NCBI GenBank assembly: GCA_016213775.1
Contig: JACQZR010000305.1
Span: 1-41,357 of the forward strand
Length of the DNA: 41,357 nt
Reading direction: 5' to 3'
Origin: Acidobacteriota bacterium
Lineage (GTDB): Bacteria > Acidobacteriota > Terriglobia > Bryobacterales > Bryobacteraceae
Shown: positions 1 to 6,009 of the stretch, piece after piece
How the letters are laid out: each line of letters begins with the position of its first letter
Numbering within the stretch: position 1 is the first letter of the stretch
Program-made: the position numbers and the translations under genes
The notes under the pieces: generated by a model
Database searches by the model: none
Seen by the model: only the letters and a program-made list of their open reading frames with translations
Told to the model about the DNA's origin: nothing

Positions 1-1
1 A

Positions 2-454
2 GGCCCTGGGTTCCGTGGCAAGCGCGAGGACCGTCCACCGTTTGAACGCAAGAGCGCCGGGTCCAGTGGAGGACAGCGAGGCACAGGGTTCCGTGGCAAG
101 CGCGAGGATAGTGATCGTCCACCGTTTGAACGCAAGAGCGCCGGGCCGGGTGCAGGACAGCGAGGCCCGGGGTTCCGTGGCAAGCGCGAGGATAACGACC
201 GTCCGTTTGAGCGGCGCGCGCCGAAGTCTGGTCCGGCTGGGACGGGCAGCGCTCCAACACGTCCGCCGCGATGGAAACCGAAAGCGTCCGCGCCGGGAGA
301 TGCTCCGAAGCGCAATGCCGCGGAGAAACGAACCTTTCCTCCGAAGGGCGGTAAAGGCCGGCCGGCGAGTGGTGGACGCTCCGGAGATTTTCGGCGCGAC
401 AAGCCGGGATCCGTTCGCAGTGGGCGTGGCGGAAAAGGCGGACGCGGCCGCTAA
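2..454 (+). CDS. C-terminal Arg/Gly-rich tail of an RNA-binding protein (5' end outside window)
   Basis: The frame is open from base 2 to the TAA at 452-454, about 150 residues with no start inside the window. The translation is strongly basic and disordered, with three imperfect copies of a unit containing GFRGKRED, RPPFERKSAG and GQRG, and it ends in SGRGGKGGRGR. Such tails are found at the C-termini of bacterial DEAD-box RNA helicases and of some rRNA pseudouridine synthases, where they bind RNA non-specifically. No catalytic domain is visible, so the family cannot be fixed. I prefer this frame over the overlapping one starting at 15 because its composition is that of a known tail type and it ends cleanly before a convergent gene. 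Confidence 0.7.
   Translation, partial: GPGFRGKREDRPPFERKSAGSSGGQRGTGFRGKREDSDRPPFERKSAGPGAGQRGPGFRGKREDNDRPFERRAPKSGPAGTGSAPTRPPRWKPKASAPGDAPKRNAAEKRTFPPKGGKGRPASGGRSGDFRRDKPGSVRSGRGGKGGRGR
9..200 (+). repeat. Three in-frame tandem coding repeats, period 78-84 bp
   Basis: The string ttccgtggcaagcgcgagga begins at 11, 89 and 173, giving periods of 78 and 84 bp, both multiples of three. The rest of each unit (ccgtttgaacgcaagagcgc and cagcgaggc) is also shared. The repeats encode the RG-rich units of the tail protein. Such nearly identical coding repeats can expand or contract by slippage or recombination. Confidence 0.8.
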
Positions 455-481
455 CGGCAATTGCGCGAACAGGGGGCACGC

Positions 482-499
482 GCAGACGAGCGCGTCTGC
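482..499. terminator. Hairpin between convergent genes (weak terminator candidate)
   Basis: A perfect 7-bp stem (gcagacg / cgtctgc, loop agcg) lies between the stop at 454 and the convergent stop at 501. There is no T-tract on either side, so Rho-independent termination is not demonstrated. Position is the main argument. Confidence 0.3.
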
Positions 500-500
500 C

Positions 501-1481
501 CTACAAGACGGCACCTCGCAGTACAGCCTTCCCCATCGCCGCCCGGTTCCCCAAATCCCGCAACGCCACTGGCGCATCGGCAAAGGCATACTCGCGGTAC
601 ACCGCCGGATCAATCTTGCCCCCGGTCCATAGCGCACTCAAGCGCGCATGCGCCTCGTGAATATACGAAGGATGCTCCGCGCACCAGTTCCCCCAAATCG
701 CGCCCACCGCGCTGATGTTCTTCAACAGCAGACGGTTCGCCGCGATCTGCGGAATCCGGCCGCTGGTGAACCCGATGATCACGATGCGCCCTTCCGATGC
801 CATGCATTTGGTGGACAGGTCAAAGATGTCGCCTCCCACTGGATCGTACACCACGTCCGCCCCGCGTCCCGTCAACTGCTTGACTGCATCCACCCATGCG
901 GCATCCGAATAGTTGAAGGCATGCGCGGCGCCCTGCTTCCGGCAGAACTCCACTTTCGCATCGGTGCCCGCGGTAGCAATCACATGGGCGCCCAACGCCT
1001 TGCCAATCTGAATTGCCGCCATGCCGACGCCGCTCGCGCCCGCATGCACCAGAAGCCATTCCGCGGCCTGCAATCTGGCGCGATCCACCAACCCGAACCA
1101 CGAGGTCTGATAGACGACAGGCAGGGCGGCGGCTTTGGCGAAATCCATTCTAGCGGGCACAGGTAACAATCGCGACGCCGGCGCCACCACTGCTTCCGCG
1201 TAGCAGCCAAAGGAAGGCAGCGCGATCACACGATCCCCTACCGCGACACCAGTAACGCCGTCGCCAATCGCATCCACTACACCCGCCGCCTCAGCGCCCG
1301 GGGTAAATGGAAGCGCGGGCTTGGCCTGATATTTCCCCTGCACCAATAGCAAATCGAAAAAGTTCAGCGCCGCCGCGTGTACCTGCACCCTGACTTCACC
1401 GGCCCCCGGTAGCGGCGTATCCACTTCCGCCAACACCATCCCTTCGGGCTCGCCAAACTGTGGGACATGCCAGATTCGCAT
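501..1481 (-). CDS. Zinc-free MDR-family NADPH:quinone oxidoreductase
   Basis: This is a 326-residue medium-chain dehydrogenase/reductase without the structural-zinc cysteine cluster. It has an N-terminal GroES-like domain and a Rossmann nucleotide-binding motif AGASGVG at about residues 147-153, followed by the DVVYDPVGGD signature (about 210-220) of the quinone oxidoreductase/zeta-crystallin group. Such enzymes use NADPH to reduce quinones or enoyl-type substrates in the cytoplasm; the substrate cannot be read from sequence. I chose the ATG at 1481 (MRIWHVPQ). A TTG two codons upstream is also possible. The gene follows the SDR gene by 16 bases on the same strand, so the two are probably co-transcribed. 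Confidence 0.87.
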   Translation of the reverse strand: MRIWHVPQFGEPEGMVLAEVDTPLPGAGEVRVQVHAAALNFFDLLLVQGKYQAKPALPFTPGAEAAGVVDAIGDGVTGVAVGDRVIALPSFGCYAEAVVAPASRLLPVPARMDFAKAAALPVVYQTSWFGLVDRARLQAAEWLLVHAGASGVGMAAIQIGKALGAHVIATAGTDAKVEFCRKQGAAHAFNYSDAAWVDAVKQLTGRGADVVYDPVGGDIFDLSTKCMASEGRIVIIGFTSGRIPQIAANRLLLKNISAVGAIWGNWCAEHPSYIHEAHARLSALWTGGKIDPAVYREYAFADAPVALRDLGNRAAMGKAVLRGAVL

Positions 1482-1497
1482 CAGCAAAGTGTACCAC

Positions 1498-2274
1498 TCA
1501 CACGAGCGTCGCCCCGCCGTCCACCACCAGCGTCTGGCCCGTCATGTAGTTCGATGCGTCCGACGCCAGAAACACCGCCACGCCCTTCATCTCGCCATCC
1601 TCGCCGCCGCGCCCCATCGGCACGTCCGCCATCTTGTTCGACGCCAAGTCCCAGATCTTCTCGGTCATCCGCGTAGGAAAGTATCCCGGCGCAATGGCAT
1701 TGACGCGAATATTGTACTCAGCCCATCGCGCGGCCAGTTCCTGAGTCAATCCGATCAGCCCTGCCTTGGATGCTACATAACCCGCCGCGTGTGTTTCCTT
1801 GATCAGGAGCCCGCCGTAGGTGCCGTTGATCGACGCGATATTGATGATCCGCCCGAAACGTTGCGCGATCATGTGCCTTCCCACTTCCTGGCAGAACAGA
1901 AACGAGCCAGTGAGATTGATATCCATCACCATCCGCCATTTGTCGAGCGGCATCTCCTCCGCCTTGGCGCCCCAGCTCACGCCGGCGCTATTCACCAGAA
2001 TGTCGATCTTGCCGAAGATGTCCACTGTTCGCGCCACCGCATGACTCACCTGGTCCGGATGCGACACATCGCAAATCTCGCCTTCGGCGCGAAAGCCCTT
2101 CGCGTGCATTTCCTCCAGCGCCGGCCCCAACCATTGTTCGCGCCGCGCCAGAATCATGACCGATGCGCCCGCCTCGGCGAGTCCTTCGGCCATTTCCAAA
2201 CCCAATCCGCGCGAGCCACCGGTGACCAGGGCGGTCCGGCCATGCAAATCAAACAGAGCTGTAACAGGTTTCAT
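1498..2274 (-). CDS. SDR-family oxidoreductase, gluconate 5-dehydrogenase-like
   Basis: This is a 258-residue classical short-chain dehydrogenase. It shows the cofactor motif TGGSRGLG at residues 18-25, NSAG at 95-98, a candidate catalytic Ser148, and YVASK giving Tyr166 and Lys170. The N-terminal DLHGRTALVTGG and the overall length resemble gluconate 5-dehydrogenase/3-ketoacyl reductase-type SDRs. The Ser-Tyr spacing of 18 residues is longer than the usual 12-13, suggesting a short loop insertion before the active-site Tyr. The start at 2274 (MKPVTALF) fits the family better than the upstream in-frame start at 2304. It is divergent from the acuI-like gene with only 35 bases between the starts. 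Confidence 0.88.
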   Translation of the reverse strand: MKPVTALFDLHGRTALVTGGSRGLGLEMAEGLAEAGASVMILARREQWLGPALEEMHAKGFRAEGEICDVSHPDQVSHAVARTVDIFGKIDILVNSAGVSWGAKAEEMPLDKWRMVMDINLTGSFLFCQEVGRHMIAQRFGRIINIASINGTYGGLLIKETHAAGYVASKAGLIGLTQELAARWAEYNIRVNAIAPGYFPTRMTEKIWDLASNKMADVPMGRGGEDGEMKGVAVFLASDASNYMTGQTLVVDGGATLV

Positions 2275-2309
2275 AAAAGTCTTGGATATGATGAGAGAGA
2301 ACATTCATT

Positions 2310-3302
2310 ATGACCACATTCCGCGCCTTCGTTCTCCGTCAGGTAGAAGGACAGTCCCTGGGAGCCTTTGAAGATCTCTCGCGTTCGAGCCTCACTCATG
2401 GCGACGTACTGATTCGCGTCGCTTTCTCGAGCCTCAACTACAAGGACGGCCTCGCGGTAACCGGCAAGCCCGGAGTTGTGCGCAACTATCCCATGGTCCC
2501 CGGCGTCGATCTTGCGGGCGCAGTGATCGAATCACAAATCCCCGAATTCACTCCGGGGGAGAACGTTGTGGTCACCGGTTGTGGCACGAGCGAAACCATC
2601 TGGGGCGGGTACGCACAACTCGCGCGAATGAAGCATGAACATGTCGTCGCGCTGCCCGAAGGACTCTCGCTCGAACAGTCGATGGCCGTCGGCACGGCCG
2701 GCTTCACCGCGATGCAATGCGTGATGGCGTTGGAAGCGCACGGCCTCAAGCCCGCCGGCAAGCCCGTGCTGGTCACCGGCGCGGCGGGCGGAGTGGGCAG
2801 CGTCGCGGTGGCAATCCTCTCGCACCTCGGCTATCACGTGGCCGCGTCCACCGGACGCCCCGAGCTCACGGACTACCTCAAATCCCTGGGAGCCGCCGAG
2901 ATCATCGACCGCAACACTCTCTCGGTCGCCAGCCCTCGCCCCATGGAGCCGGAACGCTGGAGCGCCGCGGTGGATACGGTAGGCGGCGATACGCTCGCAG
3001 GCGTCATTCGGAGTATGAGCTACGGCGGCTCGGTGGCAGCGTGCGGTCTGGCGGGGGGATTCAAACTCAACACTTCGGTTTTCCCGTTCATCCTCCGCGG
3101 CGTCAACTTGCTGGGTATTGATTCAGTGCGTACCTCGAAAGCCACGCGCCTCGCCATCTGGAGCCGCGTGTCGAAAGACCTGCCACTCGAGAAGTTGAAT
3201 GCGATGTTCGATGTCGAACCGCTCTCGCGGATTGCCGAGCTCGGCGAACTCATCATCGCCGGCAAAACGCGCGGCCGCGTCGTCATCGACGTCAACCGCT
3301 AA
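2310..3302 (+). CDS. acuI: AcuI/YhdH/YhfP-family NADPH-dependent acrylyl-CoA reductase-like oxidoreductase
   Basis: This 330-residue MDR protein has the hallmarks of the YhdH/YhfP (AcuI) family: SSLNYKDGLA (about 40-49), PMVPGVDLAG (about 61-70), and the Rossmann motif GAAGGVG at 157-163. Characterised members reduce acryloyl-CoA to propionyl-CoA with NADPH, protecting against this electrophile. Assignment to that reaction is by family only. The divergent MDR and SDR genes share its 35-bp upstream region, so all three may be controlled together. The CPCC-domain gene starts 12 bases after its stop. Confidence 0.85.
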   Translation: MTTFRAFVLRQVEGQSLGAFEDLSRSSLTHGDVLIRVAFSSLNYKDGLAVTGKPGVVRNYPMVPGVDLAGAVIESQIPEFTPGENVVVTGCGTSETIWGGYAQLARMKHEHVVALPEGLSLEQSMAVGTAGFTAMQCVMALEAHGLKPAGKPVLVTGAAGGVGSVAVAILSHLGYHVAASTGRPELTDYLKSLGAAEIIDRNTLSVASPRPMEPERWSAAVDTVGGDTLAGVIRSMSYGGSVAACGLAGGFKLNTSVFPFILRGVNLLGIDSVRTSKATRLAIWSRVSKDLPLEKLNAMFDVEPLSRIAELGELIIAGKTRGRVVIDVNR

Positions 3303-3314
3303 CGCATCCGGCTT

Positions 3315-3788
3315 GTGACTACCAGCACAACAGCACGGAACTACCCATGTTATTGTTGTGGATTCTGGACGCTGACCGATCCATCGAACGGAAGCTACGA
3401 AGTCTGCCCCGTCTGCTCCTGGGAAGACGATCGAGTTCAAAACGAGGACCCATTGTACGAGGGGGGATCGAACGGTGTGTCCCTGGCGGCCGCGCGCAGA
3501 AACTATTTTGAGTTCGGTGCGTGCAACCGTGAGTTTGTCTCAAACGTTCGCCCCCCTGAAACAACAGAGATTCCGTTGTTTGTCAGTTCGGCGGATGCGG
3601 AAACCTATCACTGCTTTGAGCGTGGCATCAAAGATGCGGTTGTTGTGGTAGCTCGTTCGATCCTGTCCGGCCATACCGGCGCAATGGACGGGTGCCGTGC
3701 CATCGGTGGCGAGCGGGGAACACGCACGCCAGCATGGGTTTTGGTCGAGAATCTCGAGGCGGGGATGAGCATCGCGGAGGGAGGCTGA
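3315..3788 (+). CDS. CPCC-domain cysteine-rich protein with atypical C-terminus
   Basis: The first ~75 residues match the small CPCC zinc-ribbon-like domain: YPCYCCGFWTL, then CPVCSWEDD, then DPLYEGGSNGVSLAAARRNY and NVRPP. The four paired cysteines are typical metal ligands. The function is not established, although CPCC proteins occur in polymorphic-toxin immunity contexts. The start is a GTG. After about residue 80 the sequence leaves the domain: a stretch ILSGHTGAMDGCRAI resembles a different small acidic domain, and it is followed by Gly-rich sequence that does not look conserved. The C-terminus may therefore be a fusion or frameshift product. It marks the start of a small accessory island. 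Confidence 0.7.
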   Translation: MTTSTTARNYPCYCCGFWTLTDPSNGSYEVCPVCSWEDDRVQNEDPLYEGGSNGVSLAAARRNYFEFGACNREFVSNVRPPETTEIPLFVSSADAETYHCFERGIKDAVVVVARSILSGHTGAMDGCRAIGGERGTRTPAWVLVENLEAGMSIAEGG

Positions 3789-3791
3789 TCG

Positions 3792-3955
3792 AACAACTTC
3801 CCGTGACGCGGGAGCAGATCGACAGCCTCATGGCGTTCGTAACGCGAACTCTCGACAAGGAGGAGCGTCGGCCCGAAACGGTGCGGCACACCCAACGGAT
3901 GGGGACCTCGGGAGCGAGACCGATGGGGGTTCCTTCACGCCATCATCTGGATTGA
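3792..3955 (+). pseudogene. Possible orphan fragment after the CPCC gene
   Basis: In the frame offset from the CPCC gene, the sequence reads LIEQLPVTREQIDSLMAFV and then TRTLDKEERRPETVRHT before a stop at 3953-3955. This looks like genuine amphipathic helical protein sequence rather than random translation, and no start codon or ribosome site precedes it. It may be the displaced 3' end of the upstream protein or the remnant of another small gene. I do not recognise the family. Confidence 0.3.
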
Positions 3956-4040
3956 AACAAGCCCTGTATCGGGTCTTCATCCACGATTAGCGCCTGACTG
4001 TCGGGCGTGATTGCTTTGGGGAAAGATATAGGAGCGGCCC

Positions 4041-4297
4041 ATGGCTGCAATAGCACTGCCCGACGAACAGGCGGAGATGTTCAGGCGCAGGCGCAAGCAC
4101 GTGGCCTAACGCTTGCGCAATGGGTGTCGAAGGTGGCTGCGCAGCACGAGACGCGCGCCGCATGGCCTTGGGGAACCGCGGTGGAAACCGTTCTGCGTCG
4201 TTTGAACGGCCATTCCCCGGAAGACGAGCCATTGCCCCACGACGGAGCCAGCCAGCACGATCACTATCGTTACCGTTCGCCCAAGAGAGCGGAATGA
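4041..4297 (+). pseudogene. VapB-like antitoxin, frameshifted relic
   Basis: The ATG at 4041 reads MAAIALPDEQAEMF and then runs into a stop 22 codons in. The frame one base earlier continues the expected protein from about 4080: QAQARGLTLAQWVSKVAAQH, ending in LPHDGASQHDHYRYRSPKR at 4297. Together they give a small antitoxin with a ribbon-helix-like N-terminus and the DGASxxDHYxYxxPKR tail I associate with antitoxins encoded just upstream of PIN-domain toxins. A single-base deletion near 4080 explains the break; a sequencing error would look the same. Its stop overlaps the next ATG by four bases (ATGA), as in functional TA pairs. Confidence 0.6.
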
Positions 4298-4443
4298 CGG
4301 CGATTTTCTCGGACACGTACTACCGGATTGCCCTTGCCGATATTGCGGACAGCCCCCGCCGGCATGCGCTCGACAGCCAGTCCGGTTTGCTTTACGCTGG
4401 AAGGAGCAGAACAAACGATAGGGCACTGGAGCTATGGACGTAA
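4294..4443 (+). pseudogene. Truncated VapC-like PIN-domain toxin remnant
   Basis: The ATG at 4294 overlaps the antitoxin stop. The first residues, MTAIFSDTYYRIALADIADS, match the N-terminus of PIN-domain ribonuclease toxins, including the first metal-binding Asp in FSDT. The frame ends after 49 residues, whereas PIN toxins are about 130-150 residues and need three further acidic residues. The part after residue 28 has no PIN character. It is therefore a deleted remnant, and its end abuts the next TA pair at 4434. Confidence 0.6.
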
Positions 4444-4703
4444 CTCTCAGCATTCCAGACGACATTGCGGGCGAACTCATGGCTGGCGGCGGCGACTTAC
4501 GGCGCCGCGTCCTGGAGAATTTCGCTCTCGAAGAACTGAGGGCAGGCCGTATCACCGAAGTTCAACTGCGCAAAATGCTCGGCATGGAGAGGCTGGAGTT
4601 GGATGGCTTCCTGAAGGCCCACGGCATCTACGCGGATATAACCCTGGCCGACATCGAACGCGATGTCGCCGACCTGAAAGCCGCTCTTGGGCCTAGCCGG
4701 TGA
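4434..4703 (+). CDS. UPF0175-family antitoxin
   Basis: This is an 89-residue protein of the UPF0175 family: MDVTLSIPDDIAGELMAGGG, then RRVLENFALEELRAGRITEVQLRKMLG and LDGFLKAHGIY. The N-terminal beta strand and helix pattern are typical of the DNA-binding antitoxin partner of PIN-type toxins. It overlaps the truncated toxin remnant by 10 bases in another frame, and its stop overlaps the toxin's GTG start (GTGA at 4700-4703), implying translational coupling. It should neutralise the toxin below and autoregulate the pair, by analogy to the family. Confidence 0.85.
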   Translation: MDVTLSIPDDIAGELMAGGGDLRRRVLENFALEELRAGRITEVQLRKMLGMERLELDGFLKAHGIYADITLADIERDVADLKAALGPSR

Positions 4704-5185
4704 AGATTGTCGTTACGGATACAAGCCCGGTCAACTACCTCATCCTGATCGGGCATATCAATCTCCTTTCGCGCCTGTTTGACCACGTGTTTCTTCCAAC
4801 GGCTGTCCAGGCGGAACTCTCGATCCCGATTGCCCCCGTGCAGGTACGGCGCTGGATCGCCAGCCCTCCAGCATGGATTGAGATCGTCGAAGCGAACGAG
4901 CTTGATCCCAATGTGGGTTTGGACAAGGGCGAAACCGCGGCTATTTCTCTGGCCGCTTCCATCCAAGCCGACCTTCTCCTCATGGACGAACGCAGAGGCG
5001 TAACGGTCGCCCGCGGCAAGGGGCTTCGCGTGACCGGGACGCTCGGGATCCTCGACTTGGCTGCGGAAGAAGGTCTGGTGGATTTCGCGCAAGCGGCCGC
5101 GAGTCTTCGACAAACCTCATTCAGAAATCCAGCCGATCTACTCGAGACCATGATCAAGAAACACACCAGAAGCCATCGTCCCTAA
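4700..5185 (+). CDS. DUF3368 PIN-domain toxin
   Basis: This 161-residue protein has a DUF3368/PIN-like fold: VVTDTSPVNYLILIGHINLL at the N-terminus with Asp7, Glu39 in VQAEL, Glu78 in KGETAAI, and Asp96 in LLMDERRG, the acidic residues expected to hold Mg2+ for RNase activity. VTGTLGILDLAAEEGLVDF is a characteristic C-terminal motif of the family. Translation starts at a GTG overlapping the antitoxin stop. Length and all acidic motifs are intact, so the pair is probably functional. The target RNA is unknown. Confidence 0.85.
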   Translation: MKIVVTDTSPVNYLILIGHINLLSRLFDHVFLPTAVQAELSIPIAPVQVRRWIASPPAWIEIVEANELDPNVGLDKGETAAISLAASIQADLLLMDERRGVTVARGKGLRVTGTLGILDLAAEEGLVDFAQAAASLRQTSFRNPADLLETMIKKHTRSHRP

Positions 5186-5295
5186 CATTTCACAACGGGT
5201 CGCTTGTGCAAAGCGCAAGAGGTCCCCCTCGCGCCATTCGCCCATCTTCCGCCGGCATTGCCGTCCAGCGGGATCTGACTGTATATCTTGGTTTC

Positions 5296-5927
5296 ATGCG
5301 TTTCGCGATTGTAGCCTTGCTTATGGTACTGAACGTTCGCGGTCAGGAGACACAGTTATTTTTCCCACCGGCGGCATCGAGCAGAACGGCCCACATATGG
5401 TGCTCGGCAAGCACAGTTTTCGTGCCAAATACGCGGCTGAAAAAATCGCTCAGAAGCTGGGAATGACGCTGGTTGCTCCAGTGCTTCCGTATGCCCACTA
5501 GGTGAGTTCATCATGAAGTACCCAGGTACCATTGAGTTGCCTGATGAGTATTTCCGGAAAGTGCTGGAGTTTGGCGCTCGCAGCTTGCAGCGACACGGAT
5601 TTAGAGATATCGTTATCATCTGCGACAGGATCCGATCGGACCGCGCTTACCGCATTGGTCGAATCGCTGAACGCCCAGTGGGCTACTTCTGACGCTCGTG
5701 TACATTCTGGCTGTTGAAACAGGGCGAGTCGAAGGAGGATATTGGGCTGCACGCCGGTATCCTCGACACTTCTCTTCTGATGGCAATTGACCCCGCTCTG
5801 ATTCGCCAGGGCAAGTTAACGGCGAAAGGAGAACTCGTCTGCACAGTACGAAAGAAAGGGGCTCCAATTGATGATCGATGCCACAGTGGATAAGATTCGC
5901 GAACTAAAGCGGAAGTCCCGTCGTTAA
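5296..5927 (+). pseudogene. Creatininase-family protein, multiply disrupted
   Basis: Fragments of one secreted creatininase-family amidohydrolase lie in order but in changing frames. They are: a signal peptide MRFAIVALLMVLNVRGQ from 5296; FPTGGIEQNGPHMVLGKHSF (metal-site Glu region) from about 5361 to an in-frame stop at 5499; MKYPGTIELPDEYFRKVLEF plus ARSLQRHGFRDIVII from 5513; SDRTALTALVESLNAQW up to 5717; GLHAGILDTSLLMAIDP (the canonical HAGxxxTS motif) from about 5750; and a final ATVDKIRELKRKSRR ending at 5927. At least four frame changes plus internal deletions make this a dead gene. Intact members are about 260-280 residues. Confidence 0.8.
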
Positions 5928-6009
5928 GGCTTGGTCGCACCTAGCCGCGCCGGGTAGGGCCCACTGACTCCGTGGTGGCCAATTGCCCGCCGCCATGAGG
6001 CGCTCCCCA

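Noticed and set aside
9-200. CRISPR array
   Set aside because: The units are coding, differ in length, and lack constant-length spacers.
15-632. Plus-strand frame starting at 15
   Set aside because: It overlaps the RG-tail frame, continues into the convergent MDR gene, and has no protein-like composition beyond the repeats.
4007-4297. Intact 96-residue antitoxin from a GTG at 4007
   Set aside because: The N-terminal ~25 residues of this frame are not protein-like, while the neighbouring frame carries the expected antitoxin N-terminus, so a frameshift fits better.
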